In this document: positions 16,558-24,185 of the stretch, piece after piece | Position numbering within the stretch: position 1 is the stretch's first letter | Layout: each line of letters opens with the position of its first letter | Source of the DNA: an uncultured Dehalococcoidia bacterium | Lineage (GTDB): Bacteria > Chloroflexota > Dehalococcoidia > Bin125 | NCBI GenBank assembly: GCA_958295515.1 | Contig: CATQGW010000004.1 | Span: 241,127-305,126, forward strand | Reading direction: 5' to 3' | Length of the DNA stretch: 64,000 nucleotides | Translations under genes and position numbers: made by a program | The notes under the pieces: model-generated | Databases searched by the model: none | What the model was told of the DNA's origin: nothing | Seen by the model: only the letters and a program-made list of their open reading frames with translations

Positions 16558-19500
16558 ATGTCCGCACGCACGCTGACCGCCCTCGCACGCCCACGCGCCG
16601 CGCTGCTCCTCACCCTCCTCGCGCTCGCAGCACTCGCCGTCGCCACCCTCACCTCTGCCACGAACGCCGCTCCCCCCGACGACCTCACCCTCACCCTCAG
16701 CCTGATCGAAGACTCCGACGACATCATCCCCGCCGGCGGCTCGCTCCAGCTGCGCGCCGCGCTCTCCAGCACCACCCGGGACCCCGAGGCCGTCGACATC
16801 TCCGGCACCCTGCGCGTCTCCGGCAGTCAGGAGTGGGAACACAATGGACGCAGCTCCTACTCCGTCGCCACCGAATACTCCCCCGGCCCCAACGACGCCG
16901 CCACCGGCACCGCCGTCGCCGTCCAGCAGCGCACCGCCGCCGAGGGCGGCGACATCGTCGCCGTCGGCGCGCCCAACGACACCGTCAACTCGCTCGTCAA
17001 AGCCGGCTCCGTCGACCTCTTCATCGCCGGCAAATTCCTGAAGCGTCTGACCGCCCCCACCCCCGCGGCCAACGCACGGTTCGGCCACGCCGTCGCCGTC
17101 GGCGGCGGCTACATCGTCGTCGGCGCGCCCAACGCCTACCGCGCCTACGTCTACGACGCGGCCGGCGAGTGGCTCGCCACGTTGGAGCCCGGCACAGGGA
17201 CCAACAACGCTCGGCTCGGCACCAGCGTCGCGATCGACGACGCCGGCGAGACGATCGTGGTCGGCGCCCCGACCGGCTACGACGGCGACGGCACGTCCGG
17301 TGCCGCCCAGGTCTTCACCAGGGATGACGGCGCTGAATGGGCCAGCGTCAACTCCGGCACTGCCGGGGAGCTCACCGCCTACGTGGTGAATAGGGAGCAG
17401 GCCAACATGATCGGCGAGATCGTCGCCATCTCCGGCGATGGCAACGTCATCATCATCGGCGCGTACCGCCGCGATACCGTCGGCAACTCAGGCGCGACTG
17501 ACGACGACGAAAACGGCGGCGTCCTGGTCTTCGAGAAGGGAAGCGGATGGCCCACCGGCGACGACGAGACGCCCAACGCGCGGCTGCTGGCCCAATCGAC
17601 CCGCAACTTTCTCCGCGTCGGCCAATCGGTCGACATCAACTACGACGGCAGCGTGATCGTCGCCAGCGGCCACGGCCGCTACGACAGACTCAAAGACACC
17701 TGGGCCGGCGCCGCCTTCGTCTGGACCAGGAACGGCGCTAATTGGGCCGACCAGGGCGACAACGACGTCTTCACCCTGACCGACGCCGGCAGCGCCAACG
17801 ACCCGGGCAGCGTCAACGGCGACCTGTTCGGCCACACCGTCGCGATCAGCGACTCCGGCAAGCGCGTGATCGTCTCCAACGCCTGGAGGCAGGCCGACAA
17901 CTACCAGGCCGGCGAGGCGCATGTCTTCGAGGTGGACAACGTCAACGACTGGGCCGACGACGGCGCGGCCGACATCGTGCTGACCTCGCCGCAGAGCGAA
18001 GCCCAACTCTTCTTCGGCTCCGGCCTGGCGCTCGACGGCGAGCACACGCTCGTCGTCGGTCAGACCGAGAGCACCGACTTCCTGGGCACGGCCAACATCA
18101 CCACCGGCCACGGCCGCGCCTACGCCTTCGACCTCGCGGCCGCGGATGCGCAGGCGAGCGCGATGCTGCTCGACGGCGAAGCGCTGTCCTGCAGCAGCAT
18201 CCTCCTTGACGAGACAACGACCTGGACCTGCCCGGTCGATCTGGACATCACCCCGGGCAATGCCCCGATGATCACGATCCCGGCCGGCACCCCCGACGGC
18301 GCCTTCACGATCTCCGCCAACTTCACCGTGGACGGCAAGGAGAACATCACCGCCGCCCTGCCGGTCAAGATCGGCACGGTCAACGAGGCCGATCACGCCG
18401 AGTTCGACTTTGCCCTGAACCCGGGCGACCCGGAGATCAGCGGCGACAAAGACGAAAAGCCCTACCCGTCCGCGATTGCCGCGGGCGATAGCACCCGCCT
18501 ACAGCTGAAAATCCTCAGCTCCGTCGACAAGCCCGCCGGCGCCGACTCGGTCAGCACGCTGCTCTTCACCACCAACATGGGCTCGCTCCGCCTGCTCAAA
18601 CCGGCCGACGCCGCCATGGGCGACTGCGACCTCACCTGCCAGGTCGACGTGACCAAGCTGAAGGCGTCCAACTCGGGCGACATCGTGGTCGAGCTGACCC
18701 ACCCCGGCCCGGGCAAGTCGGGTACCGCCAGCGTGCGCGCCCAGGTCCTGCCCAAGACCGGCGGCGCGCTGCTCCCCATCGATCCCGTCACCGTCATCCT
18801 CTCCGGCGCCGCCGCCAAGCTCGCCATCAGCGAGCCCGCCACCGGCGTGCTGAACGTCAACACGGCCACGGGCGACGATGACGCCGCAGAGACCCGCGAC
18901 CGCCTGCGCCTCTCGGTCAGCGCGACCGACGCCAGCGGCAACAAGGCGAACGTGCCGACAACCCCGCGCAACACCGTGATTACGGACCCCGACGGCAAGG
19001 CCGTCTGGCGCAGCACCAGCAACACCGGCGACGCCAACTTCGACGTCGCCTGGCCGCTGACCAGGACCGAGACGGCCGGCACCGTCCCGGGTGCCGCGCC
19101 CAATGTCGTCAACGTGCTCACCGCCGACGGCAAGCTGCAAGTCGAACTCGACGTGGACGCGGCCCCCACGGCCCCGCTGAAGAGCGGTGAGTACACCCTC
19201 GAGGTCAAAGCCGGCACGCTCACCGCCACCCGCACCTTCACGGTCAGCGGCGGCCCCGAGACCATCACGATCAGCGAGCCCGACAGCGACGCACTAACGA
19301 TCGGCGGGCGCTTCAGCCTGACCGCCACGCTGACCGACGCCGCCGGCGCAGCCGTGCCCGACGGCACCACGGTCAAGTTCAACCTGACCCCGACCGGCGC
19401 CATGCCGGTGCTGGTCGAGGTGCGCAAGCAGACCATCACCACGGACGGCCAAGCCTCGGTCACCTACGAGGTGATCAGCGCCGGCCGCGCCTCCGTCCGG

Positions 19501-19815
19501 GCCAGCTCCGGCGAAGCCGGCGAGGTCCGCCTGATCACCACCACCGCCCCCACCCCCGCCGAGCCGCCCGCCCCGCTCAACCCGGCCGACAGCCTGAGCC
19601 CCAGAATGCCCAACGAATACACCACCTGGCTCGGCCAGGGAACCACCACCGCCGCCGAGCTGCTGGACGGCCTGGGCGAAGGCTTCAGCTCAATCCTCTT
19701 CTGGCACGAGGGCAAATGGCTGCGCTACGGCATCGCCGACGGCCAGCTCATCCCCAACTCCATCAACTTCCAAGTCACCCCCGGCGCCATCCTCTGGCTC
19801 AGCAACAGCGGCTAA
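16558..19815 (+). CDS. large secreted surface protein with FG-GAP propeller and Ig-like domains
   Basis: A 1,085-residue exported protein. Residues 1-38 are a signal peptide (R-A-A-L-L-L-T-L-L-A-L-A core). Residues of about 75-530 contain repeated units of the type V-A-V-G-A-P-N-D, I-V-V-G-A-P-N-A, I-V-V-G-A-P-T-G and V-I-I-I-G-A-Y, which mark FG-GAP (integrin-alpha-like) beta-propeller blades. From about 620 to 1010 are several bacterial Ig-like beta domains (for example P-E-T-I-T-I-S-E-P-D-S). The C-terminal 75 residues form a small domain seen in other Chloroflexi surface proteins by recall. The likely role is adhesion or a surface scaffold. GC strand bias is weaker inside this gene than in its neighbours. 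A hairpin terminator follows. Confidence 0.8.
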   Translation: MSARTLTALARPRAALLLTLLALAALAVATLTSATNAAPPDDLTLTLSLIEDSDDIIPAGGSLQLRAALSSTTRDPEAVDISGTLRVSGSQEWEHNGRSSYSVATEYSPGPNDAATGTAVAVQQRTAAEGGDIVAVGAPNDTVNSLVKAGSVDLFIAGKFLKRLTAPTPAANARFGHAVAVGGGYIVVGAPNAYRAYVYDAAGEWLATLEPGTGTNNARLGTSVAIDDAGETIVVGAPTGYDGDGTSGAAQVFTRDDGAEWASVNSGTAGELTAYVVNREQANMIGEIVAISGDGNVIIIGAYRRDTVGNSGATDDDENGGVLVFEKGSGWPTGDDETPNARLLAQSTRNFLRVGQSVDINYDGSVIVASGHGRYDRLKDTWAGAAFVWTRNGANWADQGDNDVFTLTDAGSANDPGSVNGDLFGHTVAISDSGKRVIVSNAWRQADNYQAGEAHVFEVDNVNDWADDGAADIVLTSPQSEAQLFFGSGLALDGEHTLVVGQTESTDFLGTANITTGHGRAYAFDLAAADAQASAMLLDGEALSCSSILLDETTTWTCPVDLDITPGNAPMITIPAGTPDGAFTISANFTVDGKENITAALPVKIGTVNEADHAEFDFALNPGDPEISGDKDEKPYPSAIAAGDSTRLQLKILSSVDKPAGADSVSTLLFTTNMGSLRLLKPADAAMGDCDLTCQVDVTKLKASNSGDIVVELTHPGPGKSGTASVRAQVLPKTGGALLPIDPVTVILSGAAAKLAISEPATGVLNVNTATGDDDAAETRDRLRLSVSATDASGNKANVPTTPRNTVITDPDGKAVWRSTSNTGDANFDVAWPLTRTETAGTVPGAAPNVVNVLTADGKLQVELDVDAAPTAPLKSGEYTLEVKAGTLTATRTFTVSGGPETITISEPDSDALTIGGRFSLTATLTDAAGAAVPDGTTVKFNLTPTGAMPVLVEVRKQTITTDGQASVTYEVISAGRASVRASSGEAGEVRLITTTAPTPAEPPAPLNPADSLSPRMPNEYTTWLGQGTTTAAELLDGLGEGFSSILFWHEGKWLRYGIADGQLIPNSINFQVTPGAILWLSNSG

Positions 19816-19867
19816 CCCACCGCCAACCGGCGGCTGCCGCGGAGGGCAGCCGGCAGGCCAAACCGCA

Positions 19868-19894
19868 GAGGGCGGGGCAAATCGCCCCGCCCTC
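19868..19894 (+). terminator. stem-loop terminator after the surface-protein gene
   Basis: Perfect 11-bp arms GAGGGCGGGGC and GCCCCGCCCTC enclose a five-base loop about 50 bases after the stop codon. There is no T-run, so it may act as a Rho-aided or hairpin-only terminator. Confidence 0.6.
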
Positions 19895-19904
19895 CGCGCG
19901 TCGC

Positions 19905-20275
19905 TCCCGTCATACCCGCACAAGAGATCCCGTCATACCCGTGCTCTAGATCCGTCATACCCGTGCTTGCCACGGGTATCTCGCCGTGACCACCACCAAC
20001 CCCCATCCAGCCTCCCACCCCCTCTCCAAGCCACCCACACCCACGCCCCAAAGCTCCCGCCACACCCACACCCCAAAGCTCCCGCCACACCCGTGCCCCA
20101 AAGCTCCGCCACACCCGCCCCAAAGCTCCGTCATACCCGTGCTCCTTAGATCCGTCATACCCGTGCTTGCCACGGGTATCTCGCCGTGACCACCACCAAG
20201 CCCCGTCCACCCCCACAACCCCCTTACCCCACCATCCCCTAAATTCCGTCATTCCCGTCCCCGAGCGAGAACACT
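19905..20275 (+). repeat. REP-like palindrome cluster with half-unit array
   Basis: Two full palindromes at 19957-19979 and 20157-20179 (arms ATACCCGTG and CACGGGTAT). The second is preceded by an array of about 24-base half-units (roughly 20035-20150) that grade from CCGCCACACCC to the full CCGTCATACCC form next to the palindrome. A degenerate ATTCCCG-type copy lies at about 20250-20271. All copies read in the plus direction. Confidence 0.85.
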
Positions 20276-20307
20276 CCCCCAATGCAACCCCCAACACCCC
20301 ACCCAAT

Positions 20308-20337
20308 TTGACAAAACCCACCCCACCAGCGTCCAAT
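20308..20337 (+). promoter_or_regulatory. putative promoter with perfect -35 TTGACA
   Basis: TTGACA at 20308-20313 is followed after 18 bases by TCCAAT (20332-20337), a weak -10. The ATG of the next gene begins at 20345, so the transcript would be nearly leaderless. Confidence 0.4.
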
Positions 20338-20344
20338 ACAGAAC

Positions 20345-21100
20345 ATGAGTGCCACCACCATCTCCCCCCAACAGCGCCAACGCATCCTCCACGCCCACTA
20401 CCTCCGCCAGGCCGGCGCCACCACCCAAAACATCGCCGCCAACCTCAAGGCCGACCCCGCCGACATCCAAGCAGACCTCCGCCTGCTCGAACAACACTGG
20501 CACGACATCACCCGCCAAGCCGCCAACGACGCCCTGCTCAGCTCCCTCGCCGCACTCCAGTTCGCCCTCGCCGCCACCCTCCAACCCCAACCCGACGGCA
20601 GCTACCGCTACGCCTCCCAACTCAACGACCTGCTCCCCCTCTGCCGCGAACTGCGCCAGACCGCCAACCAAATCCACAAGCACAGCCTCTCCGACCACCC
20701 CGAGCCGACCCTCGACTACCCCGACGACCAACTCACCGCCCCCGAACCGGATCGAACACAGTCGAACACAATCGAACAGGATCGAACACAATCGAACACA
20801 GTCGAACAGGATCGAACACAATCGAACACAGCCGAACAGGATCGAACACAATCGAACACAGCCGAACAGGATCGAACACAATCGAACACCCCCAACCCGC
20901 CCCGACCAGATAGAAACCCCGCCCCCAACCCGAAAAACACGCCCGAAACCGAAAATTCCCAAATCTCCCCCGAACTGTACGCCGAGGCAGTCAAATTCCT
21001 CGAAGAAAACGCCGACTTCCTCGCCGGCCCCCCGCCCCCAATGCCCCCGGAAGCCATCGCCGCCGCAAAACTCCTCCCCTTCGACCACCTCTTCACCTGA
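20345..21100 (+). CDS. hypothetical protein with HTH-like N-terminus and D-R-T-Q-S-N repeats
   Basis: A 251-residue protein of unknown function. Residues 8-50 look like a helix-turn-helix (Q-R-Q-R-I-L-H-A-H-Y-L then A-T-T-Q-N-I-A-A-N-L), reminiscent of phage terminase small-subunit or transposase-type DNA-binding heads. A helical segment covers 55-115. Residues 136-182 are 4.7 copies of a 10-residue unit D-R-T-Q-S-N-T-x-E-Q. A Pro/Asn-rich linker follows, then a C-terminal helix (E-L-Y-A-E-A-V-K-F-L-E-E). Composition outside the repeat matches plus-strand neighbours. There is no Shine-Dalgarno, and the start lies just after a promoter. It lies 51 bases upstream of the PAC2 gene. Confidence 0.6.
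   Translation: MSATTISPQQRQRILHAHYLRQAGATTQNIAANLKADPADIQADLRLLEQHWHDITRQAANDALLSSLAALQFALAATLQPQPDGSYRYASQLNDLLPLCRELRQTANQIHKHSLSDHPEPTLDYPDDQLTAPEPDRTQSNTIEQDRTQSNTVEQDRTQSNTAEQDRTQSNTAEQDRTQSNTPNPPRPDRNPAPNPKNTPETENSQISPELYAEAVKFLEENADFLAGPPPPMPPEAIAAAKLLPFDHLFT
20750..20890 (+). repeat. 14 tandem decamers (30-bp higher-order repeat) within a coding region
   Basis: Fourteen consecutive 10-base units of the form NNYCGAACAS, arranged as 30-base super-units that encode the 10-residue peptide repeat in frame. The period equals about one helical turn, so every CGAACA faces the same side of the DNA. Confidence 0.9.
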
Positions 21101-21139
21101 CCCAGCCCCCGAGCGGGGACCCCCACCACCGCCCGCAGC

Positions 21140-21145
21140 TATGCT
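21140..21145 (+). promoter_or_regulatory. putative -10 element (TATGCT), leaderless start
   Basis: TATGCT ends six bases before the ATG of the PAC2 gene. That is the usual distance from a -10 box to a transcription start, and no Shine-Dalgarno is present. Confidence 0.4.
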
Positions 21146-21151
21146 GCCCCC

Positions 21152-22024
21152 ATGAGCGCCCTCGAATACTCCCAACTCCCCGACGACCTCCGCGACCCCG
21201 TCCTCATCCTCGCCTTCTTCGGCTGGAACGACGCCGCCGACGCCGCCACCGACGCCGTCAAATACCTCCGCAACCTCTCCCAGTCCCCCGCCTTCGCCAC
21301 CATCGACCCCGACGAATTCTTCGTCTTCACCGAACACCGCCCCACCGTCAAATGGATCGACGGCGACGACGCCCGACGCGAAGTCGTCTGGCCCGTCACC
21401 GACTTCACCGCCCTCCGACTGCCCAGCGCCGAGCACGACCTCATCCTCGGCCTCGGCGCCGAACCCGACCTCCGCTGGCGCGCCTACTGCAACCTCATCC
21501 TCGACGTCGCCCAAACCGCCCAGGCCGCCGAAGTGCTCACCCTCGGCGCGCTCCTCGCCGACGTCGCACACACCCGCCCCACCAACATCTCCGGCGGCTC
21601 CTCCAGCCTCGCACGCTCCCGCGAACTCGGCTTCGAACCCAGCCGCTACGAAGGCCCCACCGGCATCGTCGGCTCCGTCGGCGAAGCCTGCCGCATCGCC
21701 GGCCTCGACCACATGGGACTCTGGGCCTCTCTCCCCCACTACGTCACCAGCCGCCACAACCCCGGCGCCACCAAAGCCATCCTCGAACAACTCGGCCGCA
21801 TCTACGGCATCGACTTCGACCTCACCCACCTCGACCGCGCCATGGAGCGCTACCGCCGCGAGGTCGACGGCGCGCTCGAAGACAAGCCCGACGTGCGCGA
21901 CTACGTGCGCTCCCTCGAAGAACGCGCCGACCGCGAACACCCCCAGCCCGCCCAGAGCGAACCCCAACTCGAAAGCCGCGAAGTGCTCGACGAAATCGAC
22001 CGCCTCCTGCGCGGAGACCCCTGA
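21152..22024 (+). CDS. PAC2-family protein (proteasome-assembly-chaperone-like)
   Basis: A 290-residue PAC2-family protein, related to eukaryotic and archaeal proteasome assembly chaperones and common in Actinobacteria and Chloroflexi. Typical features are the first strand V-L-I-L-A-F-F-G-W-N-D-A-A-D-A-A-T-D-A, the stretch T-G-I-V-G-S-V, and G-L-W-A-S-L-P-H-Y-V with P-G-A-T-K-A-I-L after it. The C-terminal 60 residues are charged and helical. The bacterial role is unknown. The start probably lacks a leader. It overlaps the metallo-hydrolase gene by one base (TGATG), so the pair is co-translated. Confidence 0.88.
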   Translation: MSALEYSQLPDDLRDPVLILAFFGWNDAADAATDAVKYLRNLSQSPAFATIDPDEFFVFTEHRPTVKWIDGDDARREVVWPVTDFTALRLPSAEHDLILGLGAEPDLRWRAYCNLILDVAQTAQAAEVLTLGALLADVAHTRPTNISGGSSSLARSRELGFEPSRYEGPTGIVGSVGEACRIAGLDHMGLWASLPHYVTSRHNPGATKAILEQLGRIYGIDFDLTHLDRAMERYRREVDGALEDKPDVRDYVRSLEERADREHPQPAQSEPQLESREVLDEIDRLLRGDP

Positions 22025-22764
22025 TGAGCGACACCAACGACACCAACGACGCCCCCGAAGACTGGGTCAACGAAATCGAAGTGCGTGGCCTCATCGTCGG
22101 CGTCTTCCAGGAAAACTGCTGGGTCATCGGCAACCGCCGCACCCGCGAAGCCATCTGCATCGACCCCGGCGAACAAGCCGAAGACATCGTCCACCTCGCC
22201 AAAGACATGGGCGTCCAAATCAAGCGCATCGCCACCTCCCACGGACACCTCGACCACGTGCTCGGCATCCGCGGCGTCCAGTCCGCCACCAACGCCGACT
22301 TCCTCATGCACCCCCACGACCTCGAAGTCCTGCGCGGCGCAGCCGAAGGCGCCGCCCGCTTCGGCATGCAAGTCGAGCAGCCCCCCGACCCCGACCACTA
22401 CATCGCCGAAGACGACAGCATCGAAGTCGACGGCGTCAAACTCTCCGTCATCCACACCCCCGGCCACACCCGCGGCAGCGTCTCCTTCTTCGGCGCCGGC
22501 ATGCTCTTCAGCGGCGACACCCTCTTCCGCCAAAGCATCGGACGCACCGACCTCCCCGGCGGCGACTACGCCCAGGAAATGAACAGCATCCTCGACAAAC
22601 TCCTCCCCCTGCCCGACGAAACCCTCGTCCTGCCCGGCCACATGGACCAAACCACCCTCGGCGAAGAGCGCCGCCAAAACCCCTTCATCCTCCAGGCCCT
22701 CCAGCAGCGCGGCGTCCAACCCGGCCAACGCCTCGGCCCCGGCGGCCTCATCCTCCCCGAATAG
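22024..22764 (+). CDS. MBL-fold metallo-hydrolase (glyoxalase II-like)
   Basis: A 246-residue metallo-beta-lactamase-fold hydrolase. The metal motif S-H-G-H-L-D-H is at residues 72-78, followed by H-T-P-G-H-T-R-G-S, F-S-G-D-T-L-F and P-G-H-M near the C-terminus. This pattern is that of the glyoxalase II/YcbL group, which hydrolyse thioesters such as S-lactoylglutathione or related small thiols. The first 18 residues are acidic and disordered. The ATG overlaps the PAC2 stop. The substrate is not determined. Confidence 0.88.
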   Translation: MSDTNDTNDAPEDWVNEIEVRGLIVGVFQENCWVIGNRRTREAICIDPGEQAEDIVHLAKDMGVQIKRIATSHGHLDHVLGIRGVQSATNADFLMHPHDLEVLRGAAEGAARFGMQVEQPPDPDHYIAEDDSIEVDGVKLSVIHTPGHTRGSVSFFGAGMLFSGDTLFRQSIGRTDLPGGDYAQEMNSILDKLLPLPDETLVLPGHMDQTTLGEERRQNPFILQALQQRGVQPGQRLGPGGLILPE

Positions 22765-22801
22765 CGCCCCACCCTCCCCATCACCAAACCACCCCCCCAG
22801 T

Positions 22802-22830
22802 TTGTGCCACCCCCACGCGCACGCGATAAT
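22802..22830 (+). promoter_or_regulatory. sigma-70-type promoter for the hotdog-gene operon
   Basis: TTGTGC at 22802-22807 and GATAAT at 22825-22830 are separated by exactly 17 bases, and the ATG of the first hotdog gene lies 36 bases further with CGGAAAG upstream of it. Confidence 0.55.
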
Positions 22831-22865
22831 CCAACCCAACACCCCACCTCCGGAAAGCAACCCCC

Positions 22866-23336
22866 ATGAGCGACGACGAAAGCCTGATCACCCCCGCCAT
22901 GGAAGCCGCCATCGGCTCCGAAGGCACACCCGCCACCGACACCATCGACGCCCACCGCGTCCTCCGCCTCATGCGCGCCCTCAACGAAGCCGACGCCGAC
23001 CTCCTCGCCGCCGCCGAATCCGGCGACACCTCCTACCCCATGCCCACCTACGCCCTGCTCACCACCAGCACCCGCCAGGAACAACTCTCCGTCCCCGACA
23101 CCCCCGAACGCGCACTCATGGCCGCCGACGCCTGGCAAGTCTCCGCTCCCATCCACATCGGCGACACCATGACCATCGTCCCCCGCGTCGCCGAAATCCA
23201 GGAACGCATCGGCGGCCGCGTCGGACACTCCCTCTTCGTCCACCACGAATGGGTCTACACCAACCAGCACGGCCAGGAAGTCGCCCGCGTCCGCCGCACC
23301 GTCACCCACTTCCAGCAGCGACACACAGGGGAGTAA
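22866..23336 (+). CDS. MaoC/FAS1-like hotdog-fold dehydratase subunit
   Basis: A 156-residue protein resembling the N-terminal FAS1-like dehydratase domain of two-part MaoC hydratases. It includes P-T-Y-A-L-L-T-T-S, A-D-A-W-Q-V-S-A-P-I-H-I-G-D-T and a hotdog core helix L-R-L-M-R-A-L-N-E-A-D. Such proteins pair with a second hotdog subunit to hydrate enoyl-CoA. It is first of three consecutive small hotdog genes, with six bases to the next, and has its own good promoter. The catalytic Asp/His pair is not obvious. Confidence 0.72.
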   Translation: MSDDESLITPAMEAAIGSEGTPATDTIDAHRVLRLMRALNEADADLLAAAESGDTSYPMPTYALLTTSTRQEQLSVPDTPERALMAADAWQVSAPIHIGDTMTIVPRVAEIQERIGGRVGHSLFVHHEWVYTNQHGQEVARVRRTVTHFQQRHTGE

Positions 23337-23342
23337 ACACCA

Positions 23343-23759
23343 ATGCCGCTCAGCTTCGAATCGCTCGCCGAAGGCGCCGAACTGCCCAACCAGCAGCGCA
23401 CCCCCAGCACCGAACAGGTGCTCGCCTTCTGCGACGCCACCGGCACCCGCGGCCCCCAATTCCTCGACCCCGAATTCGCCAAAGAAAAAATGGGCCTGCC
23501 CGGCCCCATCATCCCCGGCAACATGAAGCAGGGCTTCCTCGACCAATACCTCCGCCGACACTTCGGCGCCCACGCCATCACCCGCCTCCAACTCAACCAC
23601 CGCCGCCCCGACCTGCACAACGTCGAAATGACCATCGGCGGCGAAGTCACCAAACTGCGCGAAGAGGACGGCAAGCGCTACGCCGACCTCGAGCTGCACA
23701 TCGACAACCCCCAGGGCGACCGCTCCGTCCGCGGCGCAGCCACCATCGCATTCGATTGA
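23343..23759 (+). CDS. MaoC-like hotdog-fold protein, second subunit
   Basis: A 138-residue MaoC-like hotdog protein. The family helix is visible as V-L-A-F-C-D-A-T-G-T followed by F-L-D-P-E-F-A-K-E-K-M-G and I-I-P-G-N-M-K-Q-G-F. The standard catalytic N-P-I-H-x-D is replaced by G-P-Q-F-L-D, and the H-G of the second motif by P-G. Hydratase activity as usually defined is therefore doubtful; it may bind acyl-CoA or act through another residue. It probably pairs with the subunit before it. The ATG follows GGGGAG. Confidence 0.72.
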   Translation: MPLSFESLAEGAELPNQQRTPSTEQVLAFCDATGTRGPQFLDPEFAKEKMGLPGPIIPGNMKQGFLDQYLRRHFGAHAITRLQLNHRRPDLHNVEMTIGGEVTKLREEDGKRYADLELHIDNPQGDRSVRGAATIAFD

Positions 23760-24178
23760 TCCAGCTGCCCGACCTCCACGAGGGCGCGCCATTGCCCGAA
23801 CTCCGGCTCACGCCGACCTCAGCCCAGGTACGCCGCTTCCTCGAAGCCACCGGCTTCGGCATCCCCATCTTCTACGACGACCAGGCGGCCCGCGAAACCG
23901 GCCTGGACCGAGCAATCATCCCCGCCGAAATGAAATCCGGCCTGCTCATCAGCTACCTCCGCCAACTCGCCCAACCCAACGGCAACCTCATCCGCCTCCA
24001 ATCCGCCTTCCGCCGCCCCGACTACCACGGCGACCCCATCACCATCAGCGGCCAAATCACCCGCATCGAAACAACCGAAACCAACAAAACCATCCACCTA
24101 GAACTCCGCATCACCCAAACCAACAACACCCCCAGCGTCCGCTCCTCCGCACAGCTGCTGCTGCGCCCATCGCGGTGA
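23756..24178 (+). CDS. MaoC-like hotdog-fold protein, third subunit (TTG start)
   Basis: A 140-residue paralogue of the preceding protein. The frame is open far upstream but is not protein-like there. The likely start is the TTG at 23756, which overlaps the previous stop (TTGA), so translation is coupled. Family features are V-R-R-F-L-E-A-T-G-F-G, the stretch F-Y-D-D-Q-A-A-R-E-T-G-L and I-I-P-A-E-M-K-S-G-L-L. It again lacks the catalytic His. It ends seven bases before the convergent stop of the large STAND-like gene. Confidence 0.65.
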   Translation: MIQLPDLHEGAPLPELRLTPTSAQVRRFLEATGFGIPIFYDDQAARETGLDRAIIPAEMKSGLLISYLRQLAQPNGNLIRLQSAFRRPDYHGDPITISGQITRIETTETNKTIHLELRITQTNNTPSVRSSAQLLLRPSR

Positions 24179-24185
24179 ACCGACA

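Noticed and set aside
20249..21967. Minus-strand frame with repeated L-C-S-I-L-F units
   Set aside because: The repeat is just the reverse reading of the decamer array; the plus-strand genes there are better supported.
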